Below are positions 34,281-43,429 of a stretch of 64,000 bases of DNA, one piece after another. This DNA is from Pseudomonadota bacterium (GTDB lineage: Bacteria > Myxococcota > Myxococcia > Myxococcales > Myxococcaceae). Under the pieces are notes generated by a model, which searched no databases, was not told the origin of the DNA, and was given only the letters and a program-made list of their open reading frames with translations. Location of the stretch: positions 62,001 to 126,000 of the forward strand of contig JAFAFL010000035.1 in the NCBI GenBank assembly GCA_023423535.1, read 5' to 3'. Position 1 is the first letter of the stretch, and every line of letters starts with the position of its first letter. The position numbers and the translations under genes are program-made.

Positions 34281-35951
34281 ATGGCACCCACCTCCCTCGA
34301 CAACCTGAAGGACGCGCCCCCGTGGCACCGGACGATCGGCTTCCGGCTGGGGACGATCGTCTTCCTCCTCATGTCGCTGCTGGCGGCGACGATCGGGACG
34401 ACCTTCTTCACCCTCGACCTCTCCGAGACCACGCACCTGCGCGCCCAGGCGCTGCACCGGCTCCGGCGGGACGCGCAGTCGCTGCAGGTGGTGGTGGCCC
34501 GGCTCAATGGCGCTTCGGAGGACGAGCGCGCGGACATGCAGCGGCGCCTGCGCGAGCTCGACGCGCAGCTCAACGCGGCGTTCGCGGTCATCTGGCGCGG
34601 CGACCCGGAGCTGAACATCCCGCCGTCTCAGCTGCCGAAGAACCGGACCACGCTGCAGACGCACCAGAAGCTCTACGTGGAGCGGGTGCGGCCGGCGATC
34701 CAGGAGCTGCTGCTGACGAACGACGCCAAACGCGCGGACCGGCTCGAGGCGGAGATCGAGCAGCAGATGGACGACACGGTGGCGGCGCTGCAGGGCGTGA
34801 TCGACATCCAGCTCGAGCACTCCCTCGAGCGGCTGCGGCTGGCGCGGATGCTGGAGATCGCGCTGGGCGTGCTCGGCTTCATCCTCATGCTGCTGGCCTT
34901 CGTGGTGGTGCGCGGGATCACCAACCGGGTGGGCCGGCTGTCGGACACGAGCCGGCGCATCGCACGCGGCGAGCTGGGGCTCTCCACCGGCGTGGGCGGC
35001 GAGGACGAGCTCGGCGCGTTGGGCGGCGCGGTGGATCAGATGGCGCGCAGCCTCCAGGGGAAGCTGCAGCAGGAGGCGCAGCAGCGCGCGCGGCTGGAGA
35101 GCACGCTGAAGGAGATCGCCGGGATCGTGCAGCGGCTGTCGTCCGCGGCCTCGGAGATCGTCGCCGCCACCTCGCAGCAGGTCGCGGGCGTGCAGGAGCA
35201 GACCTCGTCGGTGGCGGAGACGGTGAGCACGGTGGAGGAGGTGTCCGCCACCGCGGAGCAGGCGGCGCAGCGCGCGGCGATGATCGCGGAGGCGTCGCGG
35301 CGGATGGAGGAGACCTCGCGTGACGGCCGGCGCGCGGTGGACGCGACCCAGGCGGCGATGGAGCGGACGCGGCGCGAGATGGGCAACCTCGCGGAGGCGA
35401 TCCTCGCGCTGGCGGACAAGGGCCAGGCCATCGGCGAGGTCGTGCGGTCGATCAGCGACATCGCCGAACAGACGCACGTGCTCGCGCTCAACGCGGCCAT
35501 AGAGGCCACCCGCGCAGCGGAGGGCGGCCGCGGCTTCACCGTGGTGGCGCAGGAGGTGAAGGCGCTGGCGGACCAGGCGCGGCAGGCAACGGCGGAGGTC
35601 CGCAAGCTGCTGGGCGACGTGCAGAAGGCCACCCAGTCGGCGGTGATGGTGGCGGAGGAGGGCAACAAGGGCGCCCAGGAGGCCTCGGGGCTCGTCGGAA
35701 AGGCCGGCGAGGTCATCCGGGTGCTCGGCGAGCACGTGACCGAGAGCGCCCGCTCAGCGGCCCAGACGGTGGCCTCCGCGGGCCAGCAGGCCACCGGCAT
35801 GGCGCAGATCCGCCAGGCGATGCGGCAGATCAACGAGGCGGCGACGCAGAGCATGGCCTCGAGCCGCCAGACCGAGGCCGCGGCGCAGGACCTCTCGCAG
35901 CTCGGCGCGCGGCTGAAGTCGATCGTCGAGAGCTTCGACCGGGAGGTCTGA
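34281..35951 (+). CDS. Transmembrane methyl-accepting chemotaxis protein
   Basis: A 556-residue receptor. A membrane helix at about residues 19-42 and another at about 193-213 flank a roughly 150-residue extracytoplasmic helical bundle (Arg- and Gln-rich, CHASE3-like in shape). A HAMP domain follows (about 214-266, RGITNRVGRLSDTSRRIARG), then the cytoplasmic signalling hairpin. The tip is present as AEQTHVLALNAAIEATRAAE, with His replacing the usual Asn. Methylation-helix-like stretches lie on both sides. FrzCD of M. xanthus is cytoplasmic, so this receptor differs in location. The ligand is unknown. Confidence 0.92.
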   Translation: MAPTSLDNLKDAPPWHRTIGFRLGTIVFLLMSLLAATIGTTFFTLDLSETTHLRAQALHRLRRDAQSLQVVVARLNGASEDERADMQRRLRELDAQLNAAFAVIWRGDPELNIPPSQLPKNRTTLQTHQKLYVERVRPAIQELLLTNDAKRADRLEAEIEQQMDDTVAALQGVIDIQLEHSLERLRLARMLEIALGVLGFILMLLAFVVVRGITNRVGRLSDTSRRIARGELGLSTGVGGEDELGALGGAVDQMARSLQGKLQQEAQQRARLESTLKEIAGIVQRLSSAASEIVAATSQQVAGVQEQTSSVAETVSTVEEVSATAEQAAQRAAMIAEASRRMEETSRDGRRAVDATQAAMERTRREMGNLAEAILALADKGQAIGEVVRSISDIAEQTHVLALNAAIEATRAAEGGRGFTVVAQEVKALADQARQATAEVRKLLGDVQKATQSAVMVAEEGNKGAQEASGLVGKAGEVIRVLGEHVTESARSAAQTVASAGQQATGMAQIRQAMRQINEAATQSMASSRQTEAAAQDLSQLGARLKSIVESFDREV

Positions 35952-35957
35952 CCCGAC

Positions 35958-38147
35958 GTGGGGCTCGACCGCGACAAGCTGCTGGAGGCGCTGCGCCTCT
36001 CCTTCGCGGCGGAGCTGGAGGAGGTCCTGCCGAAGCTGGAGGCGGACCTGCTCGCGCTCGATCGTGGTGGCGAGGCCGCGGAGGCGCGCACCGAGCGGGT
36101 GCACCGCGTCTTCCGCCACGTGCACGGCCTCAAGGGCGCGGCGAGGGCGGCGTCCTTCGGCGAGGCGGAGGCGCTCTGTCACGCGCTGGAGGAGCGCTTC
36201 GGGAGGGCGCGCGAGACAGGTGAGGTGCCGCGGGAGCTCGTGCGCGACGCGCTCTCCGCGCTCGACGCGCTGCGGGGGACGGTGGCCGCTCCGCAGGCTC
36301 CCGCCGAGGCGCAGACGCCGGGCTCGCGGCCGGGCGAAGAAGAGGCCTCCGCGTCCGAGAGCGAGCGGAGCCCGGCCTCGGCGGAGGCGCGCGTGGAGCG
36401 GGTGCGCGTGGACCTGCTCGATCGGGCGCTGGCCGTCTCGCACGAGCTGGGCGTGGCGCACGGCCGGCTCGACGAGCGGCTGGAGGTGCTGGCCGGGGCG
36501 ATCGGCGACGTGGGGGACCTCGAGGCGCGGACGGGAGAGGGGGACCGGGTCGATCTGGAGCGGAGGCTCGGTGCGCTGGAGCGCAGGCTCCGGCGGCTGC
36601 ACTTCGAGCTCCGTCAGGATCGCCGCCTCTTCGAGGGGCTCGGCGACGCGCTGGAAGACGAGCTCTCGCGGTCGCGCCGGGTGCCGTTCTCCGCCGCGTG
36701 CCAGGGCCTCGAGCGGGTGGTGTGGGACGTCGCCGCCGCGCGCGGAAGGCGGGCCCGCATCGCGCTGCACGATCAGGAGCTCGAGCTCGATCGCGAGGTC
36801 GCGGACCGGCTCCACGGCGCGCTGCTGCAGCTGGTGCGCAACGCGGTGGATCACGGGCTCGAAGCTCCCGCCGAACGCGCGGCGGCCGGGAAGAGTGAAG
36901 AGGGCGTGGTCACGCTGCGCGCGGCGATGGAGGGTGCGGAGATTCGCGTCACCGTGGAGGATGACGGGCGGGGGCTGGACGAGTCCGCGCTGCTCGCGGC
37001 CGCGCGGGCAAAGGGACTCGCTCCGGTGGGCGGCGCAACCCCGGAAGATCAGAGCGAGATCTGGCGGCTGGCCTTCCGCCCCGGCCTCTCCACCGCGCGC
37101 GAGGTGAGCGACGTGTCGGGCCGCGGCGTGGGGCTCGACGTGGTGCGCGACCGGGTGGAGGCGATGCACGGACAGCTCCGCGTGCACAGCGAGCGGGGCC
37201 GCGGCGTGCGGTTCACCCTGCTGTTGCCGGTGTCGCTCAGCGCGCGGCGGGCGCTCGTCCTCCGGGTGGCGGGACAGGAACTCGGGGTGCTGACCTCGCA
37301 CGTGCGGCGCGTGCACCGGATCGATCCGCGGCGGGTGGCGAACAGGGGCGGCCGCACCGTCTTTCTTCGGAGCGCGAGTCAAGCCGAGGCCGACGCCGAC
37401 GCCGGGGGCGAGGCACCGGTGCCGCTCGGGGACCTCGCGCGGGCGGTAGGCCTGATCGGGGGAGAGGGCGCGGCCCACAAGGCGGCGCCGGGGGCCCGGG
37501 CGCGGCTGCTCGAGCTGCGCACCGACGAGGGCGAGGCCGCGGTCCGGGTGGACGAGGTGGTGGGCGAGGAGGAGGTGCTCGTGAAGGGCTTCGGGCCGCA
37601 GGTGAAGCGGCTGCGCAGCTGGGGCGGGCTCGGGGTTCGTCCGGGCGGCAGGCTCCTCGCGCTGGTCTCCGCGGACCGGCTGGTGCGGGCGGCGCGGCGC
37701 GGTGAGGGCGGGCCGGTGGCGCTGCCGCGTACCGACGGAGCGGCGGAAGGTGATGGCAACGGAGAGAAGAGGCGCCTGAGGGTGCTGGTAGCGGACGATT
37801 CGCTGACCACCCGGACACTGGAGCGCAGCATCCTCGAGGCGGCGGGCTATGAGGTGACGGTGGCCTCGGACGGTGCGGAGGCCTGGCGGCTGTTGCAGGA
37901 GCGGGGAGCGGACGTGCTGGTGAGCGACGTGGAGATGCCGGAGCTCGACGGGTTCGGCCTGACGCGGACGGTGCGCGGCTCGCAGCGCTTCGGAGAGCTG
38001 CCGGTGGTGCTGGTGACCGCGCTGGCCTCGGAGGAGGACCGCAGGCACGGCATGGAGGCCGGTGCGGACGCCTATCTGGTGAAGAGCGCGTTCGATCAGA
38101 CGCTGCTGCTGCGCACGTTGGAGGAGCTGTTGGGGAGGCCGCGGTGA
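35958..38147 (+). CDS. cheA: Hybrid CheA histidine kinase with C-terminal receiver (FrzE-like)
   Basis: A 729-residue kinase. Domains in order: HPt at about 1-100 with His56 in HVHGLKGAARA; an acidic linker; a dimerisation helix at about 150-240; HATPase at about 255-425 (LVRNAVDHGLEAP, VEDDGRGLDE, GRGVGLDVVRDRV); CheW-like regulatory domain at about 430-580; and a receiver at about 610-728, with the acidic pair in VADDSLTTR, phospho-acceptor Asp657 in VSDVEMPELDG, and Lys in YLVKSAF. The built-in receiver stands in for a separate CheY, which is absent here. The GTG start is six bases after mcp; the stop overlaps cheB. Confidence 0.93.
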   Translation: MGLDRDKLLEALRLSFAAELEEVLPKLEADLLALDRGGEAAEARTERVHRVFRHVHGLKGAARAASFGEAEALCHALEERFGRARETGEVPRELVRDALSALDALRGTVAAPQAPAEAQTPGSRPGEEEASASESERSPASAEARVERVRVDLLDRALAVSHELGVAHGRLDERLEVLAGAIGDVGDLEARTGEGDRVDLERRLGALERRLRRLHFELRQDRRLFEGLGDALEDELSRSRRVPFSAACQGLERVVWDVAAARGRRARIALHDQELELDREVADRLHGALLQLVRNAVDHGLEAPAERAAAGKSEEGVVTLRAAMEGAEIRVTVEDDGRGLDESALLAAARAKGLAPVGGATPEDQSEIWRLAFRPGLSTAREVSDVSGRGVGLDVVRDRVEAMHGQLRVHSERGRGVRFTLLLPVSLSARRALVLRVAGQELGVLTSHVRRVHRIDPRRVANRGGRTVFLRSASQAEADADAGGEAPVPLGDLARAVGLIGGEGAAHKAAPGARARLLELRTDEGEAAVRVDEVVGEEEVLVKGFGPQVKRLRSWGGLGVRPGGRLLALVSADRLVRAARRGEGGPVALPRTDGAAEGDGNGEKRRLRVLVADDSLTTRTLERSILEAAGYEVTVASDGAEAWRLLQERGADVLVSDVEMPELDGFGLTRTVRGSQRFGELPVVLVTALASEEDRRHGMEAGADAYLVKSAFDQTLLLRTLEELLGRPR

Positions 38148-39175
38148 CGATCCGGTGCCTGATCGTGGACGACTCGAGGACGGCCCGGGCGCTGCTGCGC
38201 GCGGTGCTCTCCGCGGACCCGGAGGTGGAGGTCGTCGGCGAGGCGGAGGACGGCGAGGAGGGCGTGCAGAAGGCGAAGGCGCTGCGGCCGGACGTCATCA
38301 CCATGGACGTCCAGATGCCGAAGATGGACGGGCTCCGCGCGACCCAGGAGATCATGGTCGAGGCGCCCACGCCGATCGTCATCGTCTCGCAGGGCTTCCT
38401 CGCGAAGGAGGTGGACGCGGCGATGCAGGCCATCCGCCTCGGCGCGCTCTCGGTGGTGAACAAGCCCACCGGACCTGCGGATCCGGACTTCGAGGCCGCC
38501 GCGCGCGAGATCGTCGAGACGGTGAAGAACATGTCGCGGGTGAAGGTCGTGCGGCGCTGGCGAGGCACCGCGCCCGGCGCGCCGAAGCCCCAGTCGCGGG
38601 CGGAGACCGGCGTTCGCGGAATCGCGCTGCTCGCCTCCACCGGCGGCCCCGCGGCGCTGGCGAAGCTCCTGCCCGAACTGCCGGCGGACTTTCCCCTCCC
38701 AATGCTTGTGGTGCAGCACATCGCCATCGGCTTCGTGGAGGGCTTCACCGGCTGGCTGGACTCGCTGTCGAAGGTGACCGTGAAGGTCGCCGCCGCGGGT
38801 GAACGGCTGAAGGGCGGCACCGTGTACGTCGCCCCCTCGAACGCGCACCTCTGCGTGGCGCCGGGCAGCCACGTGCTCCTCGACGAGGGCCCGCCGGTGG
38901 GCGGCTTCCGTCCCTCCGGCACGCGGCTCTTCAAGAGCGTGGCCGAGCAGTGGGGGAAGGAGGGCGTGGCGGTGGTGATGACCGGCATGGGCCGCGACGG
39001 GGTGGAGGGCCTGCGCGATCTGCGGCAGCAGGGAGGCCTGGTGCTCGCGCAGGATCAGACGAGCAGCGTGGTGTACGGCATGGCCCAGGTGGCGCAGAGC
39101 GAAGGGCTGGTGAACGAGGAGCTGACGCTGGAGGAGCTCATCGCCCGGGTGAAGGCGCTCGGGCAGCCGCGCTGA
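38144..39175 (+). CDS. cheB: CheB chemoreceptor methylesterase/response regulator
   Basis: A 343-residue two-domain protein that demethylates receptor glutamates when phosphorylated. The receiver domain has LIVDDSRTAR and phospho-site ITMDVQMPKMDG. The C-terminal esterase has the nucleophile Ser165 in LLASTGGPAAL, the His in VVQHIAIGF and the Asp in VMTGMGRDGVEGL. The GTG start overlaps the cheA stop (GTGA). Together with cheR it gives this pathway a full adaptation module. Confidence 0.94.
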   Translation: MTIRCLIVDDSRTARALLRAVLSADPEVEVVGEAEDGEEGVQKAKALRPDVITMDVQMPKMDGLRATQEIMVEAPTPIVIVSQGFLAKEVDAAMQAIRLGALSVVNKPTGPADPDFEAAAREIVETVKNMSRVKVVRRWRGTAPGAPKPQSRAETGVRGIALLASTGGPAALAKLLPELPADFPLPMLVVQHIAIGFVEGFTGWLDSLSKVTVKVAAAGERLKGGTVYVAPSNAHLCVAPGSHVLLDEGPPVGGFRPSGTRLFKSVAEQWGKEGVAVVMTGMGRDGVEGLRDLRQQGGLVLAQDQTSSVVYGMAQVAQSEGLVNEELTLEELIARVKALGQPR

Positions 39176-39214
39176 TCCGGAAGCGGCGCGCAGAGGCAAA
39201 GGGAAGGGAGCGAG

Positions 39215-40519
39215 ATGTCGGACGACTCGGAGGCCCAGCGCCGGGAGGGTGAACGCCGCGCGGCGGACGCCGAGGCGCACGCGGCCGAACGCCGGCTGAC
39301 CTTTCTCTACTCCGCGACCGATGCGCTCCTGCGCAGCGGCCCGGATGGCGGGGCGATCCTCGGGCGGCTCTCGGAGATCAGCGTCCCGGATCTGGCGGAC
39401 GTGGCAGTGGCCTGGCTCTGCGAGAAGGGCCGGCCGACCGCGGTCTGCGTGGCGGCCGCGCACTTCGATCCGGAGCGCGCGGAGGCGCTGCGGCAGGAGG
39501 TGGGCACCCACACCCCGACCCTCCACCCGGTGCTGGGCCTCGGCGCCGTGCTCGCCACCGGCCAGTCGGAGCTCATGCCGTGGGTGGGCAGGACGATGCT
39601 CGGCGCCGGCGGCGAGGCGGTGGAGTACCACCGGTCGCTGCTCGAGCGGCTGGGGCTGCGCTCGTACATGCTCGTGCCGCTGCGCACGAGCGAGGGCGCG
39701 GTGGGCGCGGTGCTCTTCGGGACCTCCACCTCCGAGCGCTTCTACGGCCCGGAGGACCTGACCTTTGCCGAGGACCTCGCGCAGCGGGCGGCGCTGGTGA
39801 TCGAGAACGCGCGCGCGCGGGAGAAGGCCGAGGCCGAGGCCCAGATGCGCAAGACGATGCTCGCCATGGTCAGTCACGACCTGCGCAACCCGCTGAACGG
39901 GATCGTCATCAACGCCTCGCTCATCCAGCGCGTGGAGCAGGATCCGAGGGTGCTGCGCTGGGTCTCGAACATCCACACCCAGACGCAGCGGATGAACACC
40001 CTCATCCAGGACCTCCTCGACCTCGCGGCGATCGAGGGCGAGTCGCTGCGGCTGGAGGTCGGAAGCTGCACGCTGAAGGCGATCCTCGAGGAGGCGGAGC
40101 AGTCCTTTCTCCCGCTGGCGCAGAACAAGGGCGTGACCTTCACCGTCACCTGCGACGCGCCGGATGCGCCCGTCTCCTGCGATCGGGACCGGGTGCACCA
40201 GGTGCTCTCGAACCTCGTGGGCAACGCGCTGAAGTTCACCCCGCCCGGCGGCACGGTGGAGCTCGGCGCGAAGAGCCGCGAGGACGGCGGCGAGTTCTGG
40301 GTCCGCGACACCGGCCCCGGCATCAGCCCCGAGCACCTGCGGCGGATCTTCGAGCCCTACTACCAGGCCGGGGCGGGGAAGGGCGGCGTGGGGCTGGGCC
40401 TCTCCATCGCGCGCGGGCTCGTGGAGGCGCACGGCGGCAGGCTCTGGGCGGACAGCGAGCCGGGAAAGGGCTCGACCTTCCGGTTCACCCTGCCTCATCC
40501 CTCCGGCGCGCAAGGCTAA
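39215..40519 (+). CDS. Soluble GAF-domain sensor histidine kinase
   Basis: A 434-residue kinase with no membrane helix. A charged coiled-coil-like start is followed by a GAF domain at about residues 25-195 (VAVAWLCEKGRPTAVCVAAA, YMLVPLRTSEGAVGAVLFG, FAEDLAQRAALVIENARA). A HisKA domain then carries the phospho-acceptor in MVSHDLRNPLNGI, and a HATPase_c domain has NLVGNALKF, VRDTGPGISPEHL and GVGLGLSIARGL. It closes the chemosensory block, 39 bases after cheB. No response regulator is adjacent, so it may phosphorylate the CheA receiver domain or CheB; that is speculation. Confidence 0.9.
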   Translation: MSDDSEAQRREGERRAADAEAHAAERRLTFLYSATDALLRSGPDGGAILGRLSEISVPDLADVAVAWLCEKGRPTAVCVAAAHFDPERAEALRQEVGTHTPTLHPVLGLGAVLATGQSELMPWVGRTMLGAGGEAVEYHRSLLERLGLRSYMLVPLRTSEGAVGAVLFGTSTSERFYGPEDLTFAEDLAQRAALVIENARAREKAEAEAQMRKTMLAMVSHDLRNPLNGIVINASLIQRVEQDPRVLRWVSNIHTQTQRMNTLIQDLLDLAAIEGESLRLEVGSCTLKAILEEAEQSFLPLAQNKGVTFTVTCDAPDAPVSCDRDRVHQVLSNLVGNALKFTPPGGTVELGAKSREDGGEFWVRDTGPGISPEHLRRIFEPYYQAGAGKGGVGLGLSIARGLVEAHGGRLWADSEPGKGSTFRFTLPHPSGAQG

Positions 40520-40561
40520 TGCGCCGCTCGCGCGCGAGAGCTACGGGTCGAAAACATTTCT

Positions 40562-40589
40562 TTGCCCCACAAGAGTGCGCGGGTATGAG
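40562..40589 (+). promoter_or_regulatory. Candidate promoter for sdhAB
   Basis: TTGCCC at 40562-40567 and TATGAG at 40584-40589 with a 16-base spacer, in the 144-base gap ahead of sdhA. A start near 40596 would leave a leader of about 68 bases. Confidence 0.3.
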
Positions 40590-40663
40590 AACGGATCGCC
40601 GTTCCCCTCGGTCGTACGACGCGCGTCGCGGGCCGACCAGACAGACAGAGGCCGAGACAGACA

Positions 40664-42538
40664 ATGGCGAACCCACGTTTCACGGTGGTCGGTGGCGGGC
40701 TGGCGGGCCTGATGACCACCATCAAGCTGGCCGAGGCCGGCCACCACGTCGACCTGCTCTCCATCGTCCCGGTGAAGCGCTCCCACTCGGTGTGCGCTCA
40801 GGGCGGCATCAACGGCGCGGTGAACACGAAGGGCGAGGGCGACCACCCCGACATCCACGTCACCGACACGCTGCGCGGCGGCGACTTCCTTGCCGAGCAG
40901 ATCTCGGTGAAGGGCATGTGCTTCGCGGCGCCGGGCATCATCTACATGCTCGACCGCATGGGCGTGCCCTTCAACCGCACCCCCGAAGGCCTGATCGACT
41001 TCCGGCGCTTCGGCGGCACGCTCCACAACCGCACCGCATTCGCGGGCGCCACCACCGGCCAGCAGCTGCTCTACGCGCTCGACGAGCAGGTGCGCCGCTA
41101 CGAGGCGGACGGGCTCGTCACCAAGTACGAGTACTGGGAGTGGCTGGGCATGGTGAAGGACGGCCAGGGCCGCTGCGTGGGCTCGGTGGCCGTGGACATG
41201 CGGACGATGGAGGTCCGCACCTTCCCCGCCGAGGCGGTGATGCTCGCCACCGGCGGTCCGGGCATCGTCTTCGGCAGGTCCACGAACTCGGTCATCAACA
41301 CCGGCACCGCGGCCGGGCGCGCCTACCTCGAGGGCGCGGTCTACGCGAACGGCGAGTTCATCCAGGTGCACCCGACGTCGATCCCGGGCGAGGACAAGCT
41401 CCGCCTGATGAGCGAGTCGGTGCGCGGCGAGGGTGGCCGCGTCTGGGTGCCCCGGCAGAAGGGCGACAAGCGCGACCCGCGGCAGATCCCGGAGAGCGAG
41501 CGCTTCTATTTCCTCGAGGAGCGCTACCCCAAGTACAAGAACCTCGTCCCCCGCGACGTGGCCACCCGCGAGATCTTCCAGGTCTGCCGCGGCATGGGCA
41601 TGGGCATCGACGGCGGGGACGCGGTGTACCTCGACGTGACGCACATCCCCGCCGCGACCCTCGACAAGAAGATCAAGGGCGTGATGGAGATCTACGAGAA
41701 GTTCGTGGGTGACGACCCGCGGAAGATGCCGATGAAGATCTTCCCGGGCATGCACTACTCCATGGGCGGCGTGTACGTGACCTTCGAGGCGGACCCGAAG
41801 ACGCAAGAGCCGCTGATGGGCAGCCCGAAGAACCAGATGACGAGCATTCCCGGCCTCTTCGCCGGCGGCGAGGCCGACCACGCCTACCACGGCGCGAACC
41901 GGCTCGGCGCGAACTCGCTGCTCTCCTGCATCTACGCCGGCATCATCGGCGGCCCGGCGATGGTGTCCTACGCGAAGAACAACGCGGCCTCTTCGGCCTC
42001 CGTGGGCCAGAAGCCGTTCGACGACGCGAAGCGGTACTGGCAGGAGCGCTTCGAGACCATCCGCAAGATGAACGGGAAGGAGAACCCGTACGTCATCGCG
42101 AAGGAGCTCGGGGACGTGATGACGGAGAACATGACCGTCGTCCGCTACAACGACAAGCTGCAGAAGACGATGGGCGTCATCGGCGAGATGAAGCAGCGCT
42201 GGGCGCAGTGCAACGTGCTCGATACGGGCAACTCGTCGAACCGCTCGCTGTCGTTCGTGAACCAGCTGTGGAACATGCTCGCGCTCGCCGAGGTGATGAC
42301 GAAGGGCGCGCTGCTCCGCGACGAGAGCCGCGGGGCGCACTACAAGCCGGACTTCAGCCTCCCCGAGCCGAAGACGAAGGATCCGAAGGAGGATCCGGAG
42401 TGGATGGCGAAGTGGAAGGCGCGGCACGAGAAGTGGGCCAAGACCACGATGGCGCGCTACACGCCGAACGGCCCGGACATCACCTACGAAGACATCGCGA
42501 CGCCGGTTCGGGACCCCGAGCCGCGCTGGTACGCCTAG
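40664..42538 (+). CDS. sdhA: Succinate dehydrogenase/fumarate reductase flavoprotein subunit
   Basis: A 624-residue FAD subunit that oxidises succinate. Marks are FTVVGGGLAGLMTTIKLAEA for FAD, KRSHSVCAQGGINGAVNTKG with the His that carries covalent FAD (RSHS), TGGPGIVFGRSTNSV, and the active-site HYSMGGVYV. The long form with FKRTPEGLI-like wording, RDEPEWMAKW near the end and the paired iron-sulfur subunit match the Bacillus/epsilonproteobacterial (type B) enzymes. sdhB follows 15 bases later. Confidence 0.95.
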   Translation: MANPRFTVVGGGLAGLMTTIKLAEAGHHVDLLSIVPVKRSHSVCAQGGINGAVNTKGEGDHPDIHVTDTLRGGDFLAEQISVKGMCFAAPGIIYMLDRMGVPFNRTPEGLIDFRRFGGTLHNRTAFAGATTGQQLLYALDEQVRRYEADGLVTKYEYWEWLGMVKDGQGRCVGSVAVDMRTMEVRTFPAEAVMLATGGPGIVFGRSTNSVINTGTAAGRAYLEGAVYANGEFIQVHPTSIPGEDKLRLMSESVRGEGGRVWVPRQKGDKRDPRQIPESERFYFLEERYPKYKNLVPRDVATREIFQVCRGMGMGIDGGDAVYLDVTHIPAATLDKKIKGVMEIYEKFVGDDPRKMPMKIFPGMHYSMGGVYVTFEADPKTQEPLMGSPKNQMTSIPGLFAGGEADHAYHGANRLGANSLLSCIYAGIIGGPAMVSYAKNNAASSASVGQKPFDDAKRYWQERFETIRKMNGKENPYVIAKELGDVMTENMTVVRYNDKLQKTMGVIGEMKQRWAQCNVLDTGNSSNRSLSFVNQLWNMLALAEVMTKGALLRDESRGAHYKPDFSLPEPKTKDPKEDPEWMAKWKARHEKWAKTTMARYTPNGPDITYEDIATPVRDPEPRWYA

Positions 42539-42553
42539 GAGAGGGAACGAGCC

Positions 42554-43357
42554 ATGAGCACAGCGAGCACGGGCGCAGAGCAGCGGTTCGTCCACTTCAA
42601 GATCTGGCGTCAGGAGACCCGCGAGGGCGAGGGGCGCTTCGAGGAGTTCAAGGTCCCGTACCGCAAGGGCGCGAACGTCATCTCCTGCCTGATGGAGATC
42701 CAGCGCAACCCGGTCACCGCGGACGGCAAGCAGACGACGCCGGTGGTTTGGGACTCGAACTGCCTCGAGGAGGTGTGCGGGTCGTGCACGATGAACATCA
42801 ACGGCCGGGTGCGGATGGCCTGCTCGGCGCTGGTGGACAAGCTCGAGCAGCCGATCACCCTGGAGCCGATGCGGAAGTTCCCCATGGTGCGGGACCTCAC
42901 CGTGGACCGGCAGCGGATGTTCAACGACCTGAAGAAGGTCAAGGCGTGGATCAACCTCGACGGCACGCACAACCTCGGGCCGGGACCGCGCTACTCGCAG
43001 GCCGAGCAGGCCGACCGGTACGTGATGTCCACGTGCATGAGCTGCGGCTGCTGCCTCGAGGCGTGTCCGCAGTACACGCTGAAGAATGACTTCGTCGGCG
43101 CGGCGACCATCTCGCAGGCGCGGCTCTTCAACCTGCACCCGTCCGGGAAGATGAACGCGCCGGACCGCACCCGCGGGCTGATGGGCAAGGGCGGCATCCA
43201 GGACTGCGGCAAGGCGCAGAACTGCGCGGCGGTGTGCCCGAAGGAGATCCCGCTCACCACCTCGATCATGTCGATGAACCGCGAGGTGACGAAGCAGGTG
43301 GTGAAGGACCTCTTCCAGAAGGACGAGGGCGGCGAGGTGAAGGGCGGACCGGGCTAG
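42554..43357 (+). CDS. sdhB: Succinate dehydrogenase/fumarate reductase iron-sulfur subunit
   Basis: A 267-residue subunit carrying three iron-sulfur clusters that pass electrons from FAD to quinone. The 2Fe-2S ligands are in CLEEVCGSCTMNINGRVRMAC. The 4Fe-4S and 3Fe-4S ligands are in CMSCGCCLEACP and CGKAQNCAAVCPKEIP. The length and ligand pattern fit type B enzymes, which use a single dihaem cytochrome b anchor. That anchor (sdhC) is not encoded on either side: a kinase precedes sdhA and a pseudouridine synthase follows. Confidence 0.95.
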   Translation: MSTASTGAEQRFVHFKIWRQETREGEGRFEEFKVPYRKGANVISCLMEIQRNPVTADGKQTTPVVWDSNCLEEVCGSCTMNINGRVRMACSALVDKLEQPITLEPMRKFPMVRDLTVDRQRMFNDLKKVKAWINLDGTHNLGPGPRYSQAEQADRYVMSTCMSCGCCLEACPQYTLKNDFVGAATISQARLFNLHPSGKMNAPDRTRGLMGKGGIQDCGKAQNCAAVCPKEIPLTTSIMSMNREVTKQVVKDLFQKDEGGEVKGGPG

Positions 43358-43385
43358 TCGTTTGCCCTCTGCTCCTGCTCCGCAG

Positions 43386-43420
43386 ACGGCGGCCTGCGCT
43401 CTTCGGAGTGCGGCCGCCGT
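43386..43420 (+). terminator. Rho-independent terminator after sdhB
   Basis: ACGGCGGC at 43386-43393 pairs with GCCGCCGT at 43413-43420, followed by a short TTT. It lies between sdhB and the pseudouridine synthase gene. Confidence 0.55.
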
Positions 43421-43429
43421 TTCGCGTTC

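Noticed and set aside
32100..35735. Minus-strand open frame of 1211 codons across the chemosensory genes
   Set aside because: Antisense to cheR, the cheW-like gene and mcp; composition is that of a shadow frame and no start context is present.
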